From Vibrio xiamenensis (GTDB lineage Bacteria; Pseudomonadota; Gammaproteobacteria; Enterobacterales; Vibrionaceae), in the NCBI RefSeq assembly GCF_900100015.1, contig NZ_FNDD01000001.1:248001-312000 (forward strand): a stretch of DNA of 64,000 nt, given 5' to 3'. The position numbers and the translations under genes are program-made. Shown here piece by piece: positions 47,963 to 59,098 of this stretch (position 1 is its first letter; every line of letters begins with the position of its first letter). Below the pieces are notes generated by a model. The model worked only from the letters and a program-made list of their open reading frames with translations. It made no database searches and was not told the origin of the DNA.

Positions 47963-50900
47963 ATGAGAATTTTGCGTGGCTCCCCAGCTCTTTCTGAGTT
48001 CCGAGTAAGTAAACTGTTGGAACTGTGTCGTGAACAAGCACTCCCGATTACGGGAATTTACGCAGAGTTTATGCACTTTGCTCATCTAACGGCTGATTTG
48101 GATCAAACAGAATCAGAGAAGTTAGAGAAACTTCTAACCTACGGCCCAACTATTGAAGAACACGAACCGCAAGGTTTGCTACTTCTAGTGACGCCTCGTC
48201 CAGGCACTATCTCGCCTTGGTCTTCAAAATCGACTGATATTGCTAACAACTGTGGCTTAACCAAAGTGAAGCGCCTCGAGCGCGGAACGGCTTATTACCT
48301 TGAATCTTCTTCTCCTTTAAGCGACGTGCAACTGTCAATTGTGAAGGGCTTACTTCACGATCGCATGATGGAAACGGTATTTACTGAATTCGATGCGGCT
48401 GCAGCACTGTTTACTCAGGCAGAGCCTGCACCTGTGACCCCAGTTGACGTGTTAAACGGGGGCCGTAGCGCGCTTGAAAAAGCAAACGTTTCCCTTGGCC
48501 TTGCACTGGCAGAAGATGAAATTGACTACTTGGTTGAGAACTTCACCAAGCTTGGTCGTAACCCAAATGACATCGAGCTAATGATGTTTGCCCAAGCAAA
48601 CTCAGAGCACTGCCGTCATAAGATTTTTAATGCCGATTGGACCATTGATGGCGTCGCGCAAGAAAAATCATTGTTCAAAATGATCAAAAATACCTTTGAA
48701 ACCACGCCAGATCACGTGTTATCGGCATATAAAGATAACGCTGCGGTGATGACAGGTTCAAAAGTGGGGCGTTTCTTCCCAAATCCACAGTCGCGTCAAT
48801 ACCAATATCATCAAGAAGACGCGCATATTTTGATGAAAGTGGAAACCCATAACCACCCAACTGCCATTTCTCCTTGGCCGGGCGCATCCACAGGTAGTGG
48901 CGGTGAAATTCGAGACGAAGGCGCAACTGGTATCGGCGGCAAACCGAAAGCAGGTTTGGTTGGCTTTACTGTGTCTAACTTGCGTATTCCAAACTTCGAG
49001 CAACCATGGGAAACCGATTTTGGCAAACCAGGTCGCATCGTTAACGCGCTGGATATTATGCTGGAAGGCCCACTTGGCGGCGCTGCCTTTAACAACGAGT
49101 TTGGTCGTCCAAACTTGCTTGGTTACTTCCGTACTTACGAAGAGAAAGTGAACTCTCACGCTGGCGAAGAAGTTCGCGGCTACCACAAGCCGATTATGAT
49201 CGCTGGTGGTATGGGTAACATTCGTGACGAGCACGTACAGAAGAAAGAAATTCCGGTTGGCGCCAAACTGATTGTGTTAGGTGGCCCTGCGATGAATATC
49301 GGTCTTGGCGGCGGCGCGGCGTCTTCTATGGCGTCTGGTCAATCGGCTGAAGATCTTGATTTTGCTTCTGTGCAGCGTGAAAACCCAGAAATGGAGCGAC
49401 GCTGTCAGGAAGTTATCGACCGCTGCTGGCAAATGGGTAACGATAACCCAATTGCGTTTATTCACGATGTCGGTGCGGGCGGTATTTCAAACGCATTGCC
49501 TGAGCTGGTGGATGATGGCGAACGTGGTGGACGTTTCCAACTGCGTGATGTACCAAACGATGAGCCAGGAATGAGCCCGCTTGAAATTTGGTGTAACGAA
49601 TCGCAAGAGCGCTATGTGCTTGCTGTTGCGCCTGAGCAAATGGACGTGTTTGATGCTATCTGTCAGCGTGAACGTGCGCCGTATGCGGTCGTGGGTATCG
49701 CAACCGAAGAGCGTGACTTAGTGCTAGAAGACTCGCACTTTGATAACACACCAATTGATATGCCAATGGACATTCTGCTTGGCAAAACACCAAAAATGCA
49801 TCGTGAAGCGACGTCTCTAAAAGTGAATAACCCAGCGATTAATCGTGACGGTATTGAGCTTAACGACGCGGTTGAGCGCGTATTGCGTCTGCCAACCGTG
49901 GCAGAAAAAACTTTCCTTATCACCATTGGTGACCGCTCGGTAACGGGTTTGGTTGCGCGTGACCAAATGGTTGGCCCTTGGCAGGTTCCTGTGGCCAACT
50001 GCGCAGTAACTGCGGCAAGTTATGACACTTACCACGGCGAAGCGATGTCGATGGGTGAACGTACGCCTGTGGCACTGCTTGATTTCGGCGCCTCTGCGCG
50101 TTTAGCGGTTGGTGAAGCGTTAACCAACATTGCAGCAACCAATATTGGTGATATCAAACGTATTAAACTGTCGGCAAACTGGATGTCTCCAGCCGGCCAC
50201 CCAGGCGAAGATGCTGGTCTTTATGAAGCAGTAAAAGCGGTGGGTGAAGAGCTATGTCCAGCGCTTGGTTTGACCATCCCAGTAGGTAAAGACTCAATGT
50301 CGATGAAGACCAAATGGTCAGAGGATGGCGTTGAAAAAGAAGTGACTTCGCCACTGTCGCTGATCATCACTGCGTTTGCTCGTGTTGAAGATGTGCGTAA
50401 AACCATTACTCCGCAGCTGCTGACTGACAAAGGCGATACCAGCCTAGTGCTTATCGATTTAGGCAATGGTAAGAACCGTCTTGGCGCGACAGCGCTGGCG
50501 CAAGTCTACAAACAGCTTGGTGACAAACCGGCTGATGTTGATAACGCAGAGCAGCTAAAAGGCTTCTTTGATGCGGTTCAAGCGTTGGTGGCAAGCGATC
50601 AAGTGCTGGCATACCACGATAAAGGTGACGGCGGTCTATTGGTGACGCTCGCTGAAATGGCGTTTGCTGGTCACTGTGGTGTTAAGGCTAATATTGAAGC
50701 GCTTGGCGAAGATACCCTCGCGGCACTATTTAACGAAGAGCTTGGCGCTGTGATTCAAGTTCGCAACAGCGATTTAGATGCAGTGAATGCTACCTTGGCG
50801 CAATATGGTCTTGAGACATGTTCACACGTCATCGGTGAAGTTAACGACAGCGATACTTTTGTTATTACTGCTGCGAACGACGTTGTTATTGAACGTTCTC

Positions 50901-51856
50901 GCAGCGAGCTACGCACGATTTGGGCTGAAACCACGCATAAAATGCAGGCGCTGCGTGATAACCCAAGCTGTGCGGACCAAGAGTTTGCGGCTAAGCAAGA
51001 CAATTCAGACCCAGGTTTGAACGTCAAACTCAGCTTTGATGTCAATGAAGATGTGGCAGCGCCGTATATTGCCAAAGGTGCGAAACCTAAGATGGCTGTG
51101 CTGCGTGAACAAGGCGTTAACTCGCACGTTGAAATGGCTGCTGCGTTTGACCGCGCTGGCTTCGAAGCCACGGATATTCACATGAGCGACATCCTAACCG
51201 GTAAAGCTGTACTTGATGAGTACCACGGCCTGGTTGCATGTGGCGGCTTCTCTTACGGTGACGTACTTGGCGCTGGTGAAGGTTGGGCGAAATCGATTCT
51301 GTTTAACGAACAAGCTCGCAGCCAGTTTGAAGGCTTCTTCAACCGTGACAATACATTCTCACTTGGTGTCTGTAACGGCTGTCAAATGCTGTCCAACTTG
51401 AAAGAACTGATTCCTGGTGCTGATTTATGGCCACGCTTTGTGCGCAACGAATCTGAGCGTTTTGAAGCGCGCTTTAGCTTAGTTGAAGTGCAAAAGTCGG
51501 ATTCGGTATTTTTTGATGGCATGCAAGGTTCGCGTATGCCGATCGCGGTATCACATGGTGAAGGCCGCGTTGAAGTGCGCGATGCCGAGCATCTTGCCGC
51601 GCTTGAGCAATCGGGTACGGTGGCGATTCGCTACGTGGATAACTTGGGTAACCCAACTCAGCAATATCCAAACAACCCGAATGGTTCGCCAAATGCTATC
51701 ACCGGTTTAACCACTCAAGATGGTCGCGTAACCATTATGATGCCACACCCTGAGCGTGTGTTCCGTACAGTGGCTAACTCTTGGCATCCAGAAGGATGGG
51801 GCGAAAACGGTGCTTGGATGCGTATGTTCCAAAACGCACGTAAGAACCTAGGTTAA
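47963..51856 (+). CDS. purL: Phosphoribosylformylglycinamidine synthase
   Basis: A 1297-residue large-form PurL that makes FGAM from FGAR, glutamine and ATP (step 4 of purine synthesis). It has the N-terminal PurS-like region, the FGAM synthetase domains ([59 protein letters not shown]) and a C-terminal glutamine amidotransferase with catalytic cysteine in [10 protein letters not shown] and histidine in MPHPER. A PurR-controlled promoter lies upstream. Confidence 0.98.
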   Translation: MRILRGSPALSEFRVSKLLELCREQALPITGIYAEFMHFAHLTADLDQTESEKLEKLLTYGPTIEEHEPQGLLLLVTPRPGTISPWSSKSTDIANNCGLTKVKRLERGTAYYLESSSPLSDVQLSIVKGLLHDRMMETVFTEFDAAAALFTQAEPAPVTPVDVLNGGRSALEKANVSLGLALAEDEIDYLVENFTKLGRNPNDIELMMFAQANSEHCRHKIFNADWTIDGVAQEKSLFKMIKNTFETTPDHVLSAYKDNAAVMTGSKVGRFFPNPQSRQYQYHQEDAHILMKVETHNHPTAISPWPGASTGSGGEIRDEGATGIGGKPKAGLVGFTVSNLRIPNFEQPWETDFGKPGRIVNALDIMLEGPLGGAAFNNEFGRPNLLGYFRTYEEKVNSHAGEEVRGYHKPIMIAGGMGNIRDEHVQKKEIPVGAKLIVLGGPAMNIGLGGGAASSMASGQSAEDLDFASVQRENPEMERRCQEVIDRCWQMGNDNPIAFIHDVGAGGISNALPELVDDGERGGRFQLRDVPNDEPGMSPLEIWCNESQERYVLAVAPEQMDVFDAICQRERAPYAVVGIATEERDLVLEDSHFDNTPIDMPMDILLGKTPKMHREATSLKVNNPAINRDGIELNDAVERVLRLPTVAEKTFLITIGDRSVTGLVARDQMVGPWQVPVANCAVTAASYDTYHGEAMSMGERTPVALLDFGASARLAVGEALTNIAATNIGDIKRIKLSANWMSPAGHPGEDAGLYEAVKAVGEELCPALGLTIPVGKDSMSMKTKWSEDGVEKEVTSPLSLIITAFARVEDVRKTITPQLLTDKGDTSLVLIDLGNGKNRLGATALAQVYKQLGDKPADVDNAEQLKGFFDAVQALVASDQVLAYHDKGDGGLLVTLAEMAFAGHCGVKANIEALGEDTLAALFNEELGAVIQVRNSDLDAVNATLAQYGLETCSHVIGEVNDSDTFVITAANDVVIERSRSELRTIWAETTHKMQALRDNPSCADQEFAAKQDNSDPGLNVKLSFDVNEDVAAPYIAKGAKPKMAVLREQGVNSHVEMAAAFDRAGFEATDIHMSDILTGKAVLDEYHGLVACGGFSYGDVLGAGEGWAKSILFNEQARSQFEGFFNRDNTFSLGVCNGCQMLSNLKELIPGADLWPRFVRNESERFEARFSLVEVQKSDSVFFDGMQGSRMPIAVSHGEGRVEVRDAEHLAALEQSGTVAIRYVDNLGNPTQQYPNNPNGSPNAITGLTTQDGRVTIMMPHPERVFRTVANSWHPEGWGENGAWMRMFQNARKNLG

Positions 51857-51893
51857 TCTTGATTAGCAGATAAACCTCTTTTCGTAGATAAAT

Positions 51894-51921
51894 AAAAGCC
51901 GTGGCAGTTGCCACGGCTTTT
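51894..51921. terminator. Terminator between purL and DUF4250 gene
   Basis: AAAAGCCGTGGCA / TGCCACGGCTTTT with a 2-base loop, a symmetrical hairpin that can end transcripts from both convergent genes. Confidence 0.9.
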
Positions 51922-51943
51922 GTGTTTTTAAGGTTTGATGCGC

Positions 51944-52135
51944 TTAGCGGAACTGTCCGGCTTCTGGGAGAAAGTCGTAACCGGCTTTATTGAGCTTGGT
52001 TTCCAATGATTCTTTGTCGATGTCAAAGTAGTTCACCAGTTTGTCCAAGTCACCTGAGAAGTTATCACGTAGCTTCATGTTCACTATGCTCATCAGCATA
52101 TTTGGGTCCATTTTTTCAAAATTGGCCAGATTCAT
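51944..52135 (-). CDS. DUF4250 domain protein
   Basis: A 63-residue protein of the DUF4250 family (FEKMDPNMLMSIVNMKLRDNFSGDLDKLVNYFDID ... AGYDFLPEAGQFR), of unknown role. Its start overlaps the stop of the preceding UPF0253 gene as TAATG, so the two are coupled. Both are small acidic helical proteins. Confidence 0.88.
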   Translation of the reverse strand: MNLANFEKMDPNMLMSIVNMKLRDNFSGDLDKLVNYFDIDKESLETKLNKAGYDFLPEAGQFR

Positions 52136-52341
52136 TACTTATCCTCAAAGTCAGAAATTAATAGATTGGCAGCAGCAAAAGCGGCCTTCTCGCGTGTCGG
52201 TTGAGGGAGTGAGGTGTCAGATGCGATGTCGTTAAGCGCGCGTAGCGCACAGCCAATCGCTTTAGGGACATAGCCTTGATCACCACTTCCAATCTGAGCG
52301 TACAACTCACGGACAAGGTCACAACAATCGTATACTTGCAT
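52135..52341 (-). CDS. yaeP: UPF0253 family protein YaeP
   Basis: A 68-residue protein closely matching E. coli YaeP ([35 protein letters not shown], then [19 protein letters not shown]). Function unknown. It is the first gene of a two-gene minus-strand unit with the DUF4250 gene. Its upstream region (to 52553) shows no other gene. Confidence 0.92.
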   Translation of the reverse strand: MQVYDCCDLVRELYAQIGSGDQGYVPKAIGCALRALNDIASDTSLPQPTREKAAFAAANLLISDFEDK

Positions 52342-52553
52342 GGATAATTCCTACTACTAAATGATAACTACTCTCAAATATACACATTGCTCTAGTTAAA
52401 CACAAAGTGTGAGCTTGTTCTGTCTCAAATAAGCGAACTGCTTGGTGGAATTATCACCACCGTCACTATCAAAGTATGGGGGGTAGATTTTGATGTTCAA
52501 AGCAGCGAAAACTATGATTGCTTTAATATCGATAAGGTTTTTGAGGCAATAAA

Positions 52554-52579
52554 AAAGCGAGCAACAAGCTCGCTTTTCG
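52554..52579 (-). terminator. Terminator of purMN
   Basis: A 10-bp stem AAAAGCGAGC / GCTCGCTTTT with a 5-base loop; the T run is on the minus strand, about 45 bases after the purN stop. Confidence 0.9.
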
Positions 52580-52622
52580 AAACCATTTAACTGCGGCGAT
52601 TATGCCGAATTTAACTCAGTGG

Positions 52623-53261
52623 TTAATCACCAGCGTGACCATGAATGCCCAGCAATTCGCCATCCAGAAACGCTTTACCTTCTTTCATTTCAAGACGCCC
52701 TTCAACGAACCATTTCACCACCAAAGGGTAGATCTTGTGTTCTTGGGTTTGAACTTTTGCTGTCAGTGTCTCGACGGTATCTTCATCAAAGATAGGCACT
52801 TTGGCTTGCAGAATCACCGGGCCGCCATCAAGCTGCTCAGTCACGAAATGTACGCTGGTGCCATGTTCTTCGTCACCCGCGTGAATCGCACGTTGGTAAG
52901 TGTTGAGACCTGGATATTTGGGCAGTAGCGACGGGTGAATGTTGATCATACGGCCCATGTAGTGGCGCACGAACTCATTACTCAAAATTCGCATATAACC
53001 GGCTAACACGATAAGGTCAGGTTTGAACTCATCGATTTGACGCATTAATTCGTGGTCAAATGCGTCGCGAGTATCGAACGATTTTGGATCAAGAGCCACG
53101 CCAGCCGCGCCAGCGTTTTTGGCTCTTTCTAATGCATAAGCTGTTGCCTTGTTTGAAAAAACAGCCGTTACCTTGCCATCGCTAATGTTGGTTTCACAGG
53201 CATCAATGATGGCTTGTAAGTTGGAACCATTTCCTGAAACTAAAACAACAATACTTTTCAT
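52623..53261 (-). CDS. purN: Phosphoribosylglycinamide formyltransferase
   Basis: A 212-residue enzyme that formylates GAR with 10-formyl-THF (step 3 of purine synthesis). It has VLVSGNGSNLQAIIDA, LIVLAGYMRILS and the catalytic motif INIHPSLLPKYPGLNTYQRAIHAGDEEHGTSVHFV. It follows purM with a 2-base gap, as in E. coli. Confidence 0.98.
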   Translation of the reverse strand: MKSIVVLVSGNGSNLQAIIDACETNISDGKVTAVFSNKATAYALERAKNAGAAGVALDPKSFDTRDAFDHELMRQIDEFKPDLIVLAGYMRILSNEFVRHYMGRMINIHPSLLPKYPGLNTYQRAIHAGDEEHGTSVHFVTEQLDGGPVILQAKVPIFDEDTVETLTAKVQTQEHKIYPLVVKWFVEGRLEMKEGKAFLDGELLGIHGHAGD

Positions 53262-53263
53262 GC

Positions 53264-54304
53264 TTAGTTGATCTCTACTTGTTCTTCTTCATCTTGTGCG
53301 GTTGCAATCTCACCGATAACCCAAGCGTTTTCACCTTCTTGCTTTAGCAGAGCAACGGCTGCGTCTGCTTGCGCTTTTGGCAATGCAACGATAAGGCCGA
53401 CACCACAGTTGAAGGTACGGTACATCTCGTGTGTATCGACGTTACCTTTTTGTTGTAGCCAGTTGAAAATCGCTGGCCATTCCCAACTGCTACCATCGAT
53501 AACCGCTTTGGTACCTTTTGGCAGTACGCGAGGAATGTTTTCCCAGAAACCGCCGCCAGTGATGTGTGAAATTGCGTGAATGTCGTGTTCTGCAATCATT
53601 TTAAGTGCAGATTTAATATAAATTTTTGTCGGTTCGAGTAGGTGTTCACCGATGCTGCGACCTTCAAGTTGCTCGTTTTTATCCGCGTTAGACACTTCTA
53701 GAATCTTACGAATCAAAGAGTAACCATTTGAGTGTGGGCCGCTTGAGCCAACGGCGATCAATGCGTCGCCGGCTTGAACTTTGCTGCCATCGATGATGTT
53801 TTCTTTTTCAACGACGCCAACACAGAAGCCGGCAACGTCGTAGTCTTCGCCTTCGTACATACCAGGCATTTCGGCAGTTTCACCGCCAATCAGTGCACAG
53901 CCAGATTGAATACAGCCTTCTGCGATACCTGAAACCACGTTGGCAGCCGTATCGACATCCAGTTTACCTGTTGCGTAGTAATCTAAGAAAAACAGTGGCT
54001 CTGCACCTTGAACGATCAAATCGTTGACACACATAGCGACAAGGTCGATACCAATGGTGTCGTGTTTTTTCATATCCAATGCAAGGCGAAGTTTGGTTCC
54101 TACGCCGTCTGTACCTGAAACCAGTACCGGGTGCTTATATTTGGTTGGGATTTCACATAGGGCGCCAAATCCGCCTAAACCACCCATGACCTCTGGGCGA
54201 CGAGTGCGTTTTACAGCACCTTTAATTCGGTCGACTAACGCGTTACCTGCATCAATATCAACGCCGGCATCTTTGTAACTAAGTGAAGAGTTATTACCGC
54301 TCAC
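53264..54304 (-). CDS. purM: Phosphoribosylformylglycinamidine cyclo-ligase
   Basis: A 346-residue AIR synthetase (step 5 of purine synthesis). Motifs are [53 protein letters not shown] and [18 protein letters not shown]. It is first in purMN, with a PurR-like box about 65 bases upstream. purM and upp are divergent, as in E. coli. Confidence 0.98.
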   Translation of the reverse strand: MSGNNSSLSYKDAGVDIDAGNALVDRIKGAVKRTRRPEVMGGLGGFGALCEIPTKYKHPVLVSGTDGVGTKLRLALDMKKHDTIGIDLVAMCVNDLIVQGAEPLFFLDYYATGKLDVDTAANVVSGIAEGCIQSGCALIGGETAEMPGMYEGEDYDVAGFCVGVVEKENIIDGSKVQAGDALIAVGSSGPHSNGYSLIRKILEVSNADKNEQLEGRSIGEHLLEPTKIYIKSALKMIAEHDIHAISHITGGGFWENIPRVLPKGTKAVIDGSSWEWPAIFNWLQQKGNVDTHEMYRTFNCGVGLIVALPKAQADAAVALLKQEGENAWVIGEIATAQDEEEQVEIN

Positions 54305-54368
54305 AGGGAAGTCCTCGGTTATCTGTGGATATGAAAACGGCGCTATTCTAACAGTGTATAAAGTTAAA

Positions 54369-54384
54369 GAGCAAACGTTTGCGC
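54369..54384 (-). promoter_or_regulatory. PurR box of purMN
   Basis: The palindrome GCAAACGTTTGC (54371-54382), within a 16-base site that fits the PurR consensus at 13 positions. It lies between the purM start and upp. Confidence 0.8.
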
Positions 54385-54652
54385 GAGTTTTTTTATTCTC
54401 CTTTCGTCAAAAGGAAGTTTCGTACCCAGCGAGTGTCAGCAATCGTTAGTTTTTGGCGCTTTTAAGTACGCTTTGTAGTGAAAATTGAGCGAAGAATATG
54501 CGCTGATATCGAGCGTGGCAGCGGGTTTTTAGCGCACTAAAAAGGTAATTCGTCTCATCGCCGAGTGAGGCGGGGATAGTTCAAGATATTTGCAGCGATA
54601 TCGTATATAATCAGCAGGTTTGATTAAATTTTGCCTATTGTCGGAGAACAAA
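54385..54652. other. purM-upp intergenic region
   Basis: This divergent control region holds a TATAAT (54606-54611) facing upp, about 42 bases before its start, without a clear -35. Nothing else was recognised. Confidence 0.5.
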
Positions 54653-55279
54653 ATGAAAGTTGTTGAAGTAAAACACCCGCTAGTAAAACACAAATTGGGT
54701 CTTATGCGAGAGGGTGATATCAGCACTAAGCGTTTTCGTGAATTAGCCACTGAAGTTGGTAGCTTGCTCACTTACGAAGCGACTTCTGATTTTGAGACCG
54801 AAAAAGTCACGATTGATGGTTGGAATGGCCCGGTAGAGGTTGACCAACTTAAAGGTAAGAAAGTGACGGTTGTGCCGATTCTACGTGCCGGTCTTGGCAT
54901 GATGGACGGTGTACTTGAGCACATGCCGAGTGCGCGTATCAGTGTGGTGGGTATTTACCGCGACGAAGAGACGCTTGAACCTGTACCGTACTTTAACAAG
55001 CTGACTTCTAACATCGAAGAGCGTATCGCGCTCGTGGTTGACCCTATGCTAGCCACTGGCGGTTCGATGATCGCAACCATTGATCTTCTTAAAGAACAAG
55101 GCTGTCAGCAGATCAAAGTGTTGGTTCTTGTTGCTGCACCAGAAGGGATTGAGGCGTTAGAAAAAGCCCACCCAGACGTTGAGCTTTACACCGCCGCAAT
55201 CGATGAAAAGCTGAACGATAAAGGTTACATCGTCCCAGGTCTCGGTGACGCTGGTGATAAAATCTTCGGTACTAAATAA
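54653..55279 (+). CDS. upp: Uracil phosphoribosyltransferase
   Basis: A 208-residue salvage enzyme that makes UMP from uracil and PRPP. It has [33 protein letters not shown], the PRPP loop [17 protein letters not shown] and [14 protein letters not shown] at the C-terminus. The ATG at 54653 follows CGGAGA; an ATG at 54620 is an in-frame upstream alternative without conserved sequence. A terminator follows. Confidence 0.98.
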   Translation: MKVVEVKHPLVKHKLGLMREGDISTKRFRELATEVGSLLTYEATSDFETEKVTIDGWNGPVEVDQLKGKKVTVVPILRAGLGMMDGVLEHMPSARISVVGIYRDEETLEPVPYFNKLTSNIEERIALVVDPMLATGGSMIATIDLLKEQGCQQIKVLVLVAAPEGIEALEKAHPDVELYTAAIDEKLNDKGYIVPGLGDAGDKIFGTK

Positions 55280-55300
55280 TTCACCGATACCGAAGATGAC

Positions 55301-55327
55301 AAAAGGGAGCTTAGGCTCCCTTTTTTG
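55301..55327 (+). terminator. Terminator of upp
   Basis: A 10-bp stem AAAAGGGAGC / GCTCCCTTTT with a TTAG loop and T run. Confidence 0.93.
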
Positions 55328-55371
55328 ATCTGGACGATGGTTGACTTAACGATGTGTCAACGAGTTCAGGG

Positions 55372-56415
55372 TTATTTCTTCAAGCTCAACGTTCCGCCAA
55401 CGCGCGGTTTGTTGGCTGGGCGCTGGGTATCGGCTGGACGCGAATTCGGTTTGCCACCGCGGCCTTTGGTGGCCGGTTTGGATTTATTGTTGCCACCACT
55501 ATTGCGCTGCTCGCCGCGCGATTTTTTCGAGTTAGGCGCGTGGCGAAACTCTTCGGCATTGTTGCCTTTGTAGGTGCGTTTAGTGCTGTTACGTCTGGCG
55601 GTTGAGCTTTGATTTTCTTCGCGGCTGTCAAACAGTTTCGCATCGGTGGCTTTGCGAATTTTGCGCCCTTTCACATCGGTTTTAGACGCTTCTTCGGTGC
55701 CACTTGAGTCTTCACACATCGCCAAAATCTCAGCCACTTCGGCATCGGTGAGATAGCGCCATTCGCCGTTAGGAATGCCATCCAGGCTGATGTTCATAAT
55801 GCGCACTCGACGCAGTTTATACACTTCGTAACCAAGCGCTTCACACATACGGCGAATCTGGCGATTTAACCCTTGGGTGAGCACAATTCGAAACGAGAAT
55901 TTGGTCTCTTTTTTGACTTCACACGGCAGGGTTACGGTATCAAGAATGTGCACACCCGAGCTCATGCGTTGAATGAATTCATCGCTGATTGGTTTATCGA
56001 CGCGAACCACATACTCTTTTTCGTGGTTGTTACCGGCGCGCAGAATTTTGTTGACGATGTCGCCATCATTGGTCAGAAAAATCAAACCATCTGACGGTTT
56101 ATCTAGACGCCCAATAGGAAAAATGCGCTTTTTGTGGCCGATAAAATCGACGATATTACCCGGAATATCACGCTCGGTGGTGCAGGTGATGCCGGTGGGT
56201 TTATTCAGGGCGATATAGATAGGTTTTTCTTTGCTGGCAACGGGCTTGCCATCGACACACACATCATCTTCAGGCAACACCTTGGTGCCCATTTCTGGAA
56301 TGCGACCATTGATGGTAACGCGACCTTGCTCGATCAGTTTGTCGGCTTCGCGACGCGAACAAAAGCCCGTTTCGCTAATGTATTTATTGAGACGTTTGGC
56401 TGATTCTTGTGACAT
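55372..56415 (-). CDS. rluF: 23S rRNA pseudouridine synthase RluF, with basic tail
   Basis: A 347-residue enzyme of the RsuA/RluF family that modifies U2604 in 23S rRNA. It has an S4 domain ([30 protein letters not shown]), the catalytic aspartate in [17 protein letters not shown], and [17 protein letters not shown]. After the enzyme domain (about residue 245) is a low-complexity tail rich in Arg, Lys, Asn and Ser (about 100 residues), probably RNA-binding. The ATG at 56415 was preferred; an ATG 13 codons upstream is possible. Confidence 0.9.
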   Translation of the reverse strand: MSQESAKRLNKYISETGFCSRREADKLIEQGRVTINGRIPEMGTKVLPEDDVCVDGKPVASKEKPIYIALNKPTGITCTTERDIPGNIVDFIGHKKRIFPIGRLDKPSDGLIFLTNDGDIVNKILRAGNNHEKEYVVRVDKPISDEFIQRMSSGVHILDTVTLPCEVKKETKFSFRIVLTQGLNRQIRRMCEALGYEVYKLRRVRIMNISLDGIPNGEWRYLTDAEVAEILAMCEDSSGTEEASKTDVKGRKIRKATDAKLFDSREENQSSTARRNSTKRTYKGNNAEEFRHAPNSKKSRGEQRNSGGNNKSKPATKGRGGKPNSRPADTQRPANKPRVGGTLSLKK

Positions 56416-56455
56416 AGCATGCTCTTTATTACGTTTCACAACGGCTGTTGACATA

Positions 56456-56479
56456 AAAAGCAGCCTACAGCTGCTTTTA
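56456..56479 (-). terminator. Terminator of smrA
   Basis: AAAAGCAGC / GCTGCTTTT with a 5-base loop and a T run on the minus strand, between smrA and rluF. Confidence 0.85.
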
Positions 56480-56511
56480 TCGGGGCGTGGATATTAGCAC
56501 CAAACCCGTCA

Positions 56512-57093
56512 CTAGCCCATGCGTTTTTGATGACGCTCGCGGTTTTCAAGTTTTTTATCGCTGCTTTTTCGAAGCAGCACATACACAGCGCCAGTGCCGC
56601 CGTGATGACGTTGGGTGCTGTGCGCGCATTGCACGTCTTTTATCTGTGCTAGCCATGCGGCGACATAGCTTTTCATTAATGCTGGCGGATTGGATTTCTC
56701 ACCGCGGCCGTGAACAATAACCACGGTGCGAATGTCCATCTCAATGCACTGCTTGAGGAAACGCACCACCTCATCACGTGCTTGCTTGATGGTCTTGCGG
56801 TGCAAGTCGAGGCGCGCTTGAATCGGGTATTTGCCTAGGCGCAGTTTGCGGTACACGCCGTCTTGCACACCATCACGTTTAAATTCGATCACATCTTCAG
56901 GTTTGATCATCTCTGCGTGATCGGTCGAGAGATATTCTGGATTATCTTCGTTTAACCAAATCGCCGCTTCGCGTTTTGCGAGCTGGGCTTCCGTTACTGA
57001 ATGAGACTTTTGGTGCTCGGCGGTGTCATGATGGAGCGGTTTTACATCCCCCATCATCTCTTGAAAGAGAGAAAAATCATCGTCTTGAGACAT
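56512..57093 (-). CDS. smrA: Smr-domain endonuclease SmrA
   Basis: A 193-residue protein with the SmrA layout: N-terminal DDDFSLFQEMMGDVKPL, PEDVIEFKRDGVQDGVYRKLRLGKYPIQARLDLHRKTIKQARDEV, HGRGEKSNPPALMKSYVAAWL and HGGTGAVYVLL. Smr domains nick DNA or cleave RNA on colliding ribosomes; E. coli SmrA's role is not well defined. It is not next to prmB, which argues against SmrB. Confidence 0.9.
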   Translation of the reverse strand: MSQDDDFSLFQEMMGDVKPLHHDTAEHQKSHSVTEAQLAKREAAIWLNEDNPEYLSTDHAEMIKPEDVIEFKRDGVQDGVYRKLRLGKYPIQARLDLHRKTIKQARDEVVRFLKQCIEMDIRTVVIVHGRGEKSNPPALMKSYVAAWLAQIKDVQCAHSTQRHHGGTGAVYVLLRKSSDKKLENRERHQKRMG

Positions 57094-57566
57094 AACGGCT
57101 TCTCAACAAGTGGCAACAATATTGTGAGTATATCAGGGCTGAATCTGTGGTGAAGTGTTAAACCATAAAAAACCGGATTAGATAAGTCATCTAATCCGGT
57201 GCATAGCGAGAGTTCATTATTCGCTAATGAACGCTAAGCGATTTAGTGAGGAGATTTGCCGTTGATGATTTTGAACTTTGAAGAGAAACCCGTTGTACAT
57301 TCTCGTCTTATTAGTGGTTGGTCATTGCATCAACCTTGCTCTACGCATTACCGAATAGGGCAATAAATAAGACGCTATCTCTGGTCCAAAATCATCGAAG
57401 ACAAGGCTAAAATACGACTTGGTTAAAAAATGAACTCTGATCTGGATCAAGGCTACGCAATTGCATGCGTTTGGTGCTGCAAGCCTGTGTTTACAGTCAC
57501 ACTTTGGGAAAAGTGCTGGAGTTTTGAGCGAATGAAATGAAAAAATAAAAAACTTCAGTAAATGGC
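57094..57566. other. 0.5-kb region upstream of tRNA-Pro, possible small transcripts
   Basis: It contains an inverted repeat at 57172-57200 (ACCGGATTAGAT / ATCTAATCCGGT, T run on the minus strand), which looks like a minus-strand terminator with no known gene before it. Two tiny plus-strand ORFs overlap as TGATG: 57227-57265 (12 residues) and 57265-57366 (33 residues, MILNFEEKPVVHSRL...). GAGGAG at 57248 precedes the second. None is recognised; these are low-confidence candidates. Confidence 0.35.
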
Positions 57567-57594
57567 TTGCGTTCATAGTGAGAATCAGTATTAT
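57567..57594 (+). promoter_or_regulatory. Promoter of tRNA-Pro
   Basis: TTGCGT (57567-57572), a 16-base spacer and TATTAT (57589-57594), about 35 bases before the tRNA. Confidence 0.65.
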
Positions 57595-57628
57595 ACGCCT
57601 CCGTTGGCAGCGAATGTTGCAACGATTT

Positions 57629-57683
<55 letters not shown>

Positions 57684-57705
<22 letters not shown>

Positions 57706-57926
57706 CTTTTAAAAAAGCCGCAGCAATACTGCGGCTTTTTTACGTTTACCCGTCGAAAATCTGTATTCGGGATATAGCGGGTCGAGGGCTGGAACGCCAG
57801 TCCGATCGAATCCCTCTTCACCGACCACATTTAAAAAAGCCGCAGTAGCAATACTGCGGCTTTTTACGTTTACTCGTCGAGAAATTTGTATTCGGGATAT
57901 AGCGGGTCGAGGGCTAGTTCGCCAGT
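57684..57926 (+). repeat. Tandem duplication of tRNA-Pro 3' end and terminator
   Basis: Two copies in direct order: 57684-57803 and 57806-57926, offset by about 122 bases. Each begins in the T-arm of the tRNA (TCGAATCCCTCTTCACCGACCAC), then has a terminator stem GCCGCAG / CTGCGGC and a shared tail (GTATTCGGGATATAGCGGG). Copy 2 has a longer loop and several substitutions. The second copy holds only the last part of a tRNA, so it cannot make a functional tRNA. Confidence 0.93.
57717..57741 (+). terminator. Terminator after tRNA-Pro (repeat copy 1)
   Basis: A 7-bp stem GCCGCAG / CTGCGGC, loop CAATA, then six T residues. The matching copy 2 is at 57839-57865 with loop TAGCAATA. Confidence 0.92.
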
Positions 57927-57990
57927 TGCGCCTGAAACAGTTGGCCAGAGTCGATGCTCTTTTCTATTTTTCTGCGTTCACAAATAAAAA

Positions 57991-58012
57991 AGCCTCGAGA
58001 TTGTCGAGGCTT
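57991..58012 (-). terminator. Terminator of TraB/GumN gene
   Basis: An 8-bp stem AGCCTCGA / TCGAGGCT with a 5-base loop and a T run on the minus strand, 30 bases past the stop. Confidence 0.9.
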
Positions 58013-58040
58013 TATTGGCTATGAGCTGTGCTAAATAAGG

Positions 58041-58901
58041 TTATTCAAACTGGCAGTTGGCTTGGCCGTCTTCGCTGAGTTTGGTGATAACAAAGCCTTG
58101 TTGGCGTAGTAGGCTAAGCAGGTTATCTTGACCAACCAAATGCAACATACCCACCACAACTAAATAGTTACCTTTACTTTGCGTAACGAATTTGTTGGCC
58201 AACTTATTGGCCCAATCGTGATTGCGCTGGGTAATAAACTGTTGTTCGTAATCAGGCGACATTTCAGACAATTCGGCAAACTTCTCTAAGCTTTTAATAT
58301 CGCCGGTTTTCCAACTGGTGAGCAGGCATTTGATCGCTTTCTCTGCACCGTCAAATTCATCAATAAAACTGGTCAGCATCTCTTTGCCCGCATCTTGCTG
58401 GCTGGTTAACAAATTGACTTGAAACTGCAAGGTTTCAAGGCTGAGTACCGGAATGCCTTTGGTGGTCGCGCGATATACCAAACGCAAGTCGACGCCGTCA
58501 TCGCTGCGATAGCCCAAGTATTCGAGCTGCTTCATCTGCAGGCTCAATGCTGCCGCCCAAGGTGGAGCATCAAGTAGCGTTTTTGCATCGAGTTCAAACA
58601 GCTTGGCAATACCGCTTAGTTCGGTAATTTGCTGTTCGCTAAGGACTTGTCTGGCAGAGACGTCAGAAGTGGGATAGTTCACTCCAGAAGACTTGCGTAC
58701 ATCGGTTTCGATGATCAGGCCATCACTGTGAGTAAGGAATTGATTAATCGGATCGGGAAGTGGGTAAAGGCTATCGTCTCCGACATGGACTGAGCCCAGT
58801 AGCATCAGCTTTAATTCACCTTTTTGAGCCATCCAGTACATGGGTTGCGCTTTGAGAGCGGCGGAAAACAAACAGAGGATGAGTGCGACAACACGTATCA
58901 T
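58041..58901 (-). CDS. TraB/GumN family protein
   Basis: A 286-residue exported protein (signal peptide MIRVVALILCLFSAALKAQP). It has the family motif MLLGSVHVGDDSLYPLP, then DGLIIETDV and YLVVVGMLHLVGQDNLLSLLRQQGF, which place two histidines and glutamates like a metallopeptidase fold. Function is not established; family members in plasmid pheromone systems degrade peptides. It stands alone on the minus strand. Confidence 0.88.
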   Translation of the reverse strand: MIRVVALILCLFSAALKAQPMYWMAQKGELKLMLLGSVHVGDDSLYPLPDPINQFLTHSDGLIIETDVRKSSGVNYPTSDVSARQVLSEQQITELSGIAKLFELDAKTLLDAPPWAAALSLQMKQLEYLGYRSDDGVDLRLVYRATTKGIPVLSLETLQFQVNLLTSQQDAGKEMLTSFIDEFDGAEKAIKCLLTSWKTGDIKSLEKFAELSEMSPDYEQQFITQRNHDWANKLANKFVTQSKGNYLVVVGMLHLVGQDNLLSLLRQQGFVITKLSEDGQANCQFE

Positions 58902-59098
58902 GGATTAGTCCCTTTGGTTGGGGATTGCATGCGCAGAATATAAAAATCAACAGCAGCAAAATAACAATAGCAAATAAATCACGCCAGCTAGTTTATACCA
59001 TGAATGGAAGGTTATGATAGAGATGTGCTAACCAAAGCCCCTGAAAAAGTGGGTAATTAGGTGACTTTGATTAGCAAGTGTGCAATTAAACTTTTGAA

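Noticed and set aside
52440-52590. Open frame of about 56 codons reading into the purMN terminator
   Set aside because: It lacks ATG, GTG or TTG in frame and ends inside the terminator hairpin; most likely chance.
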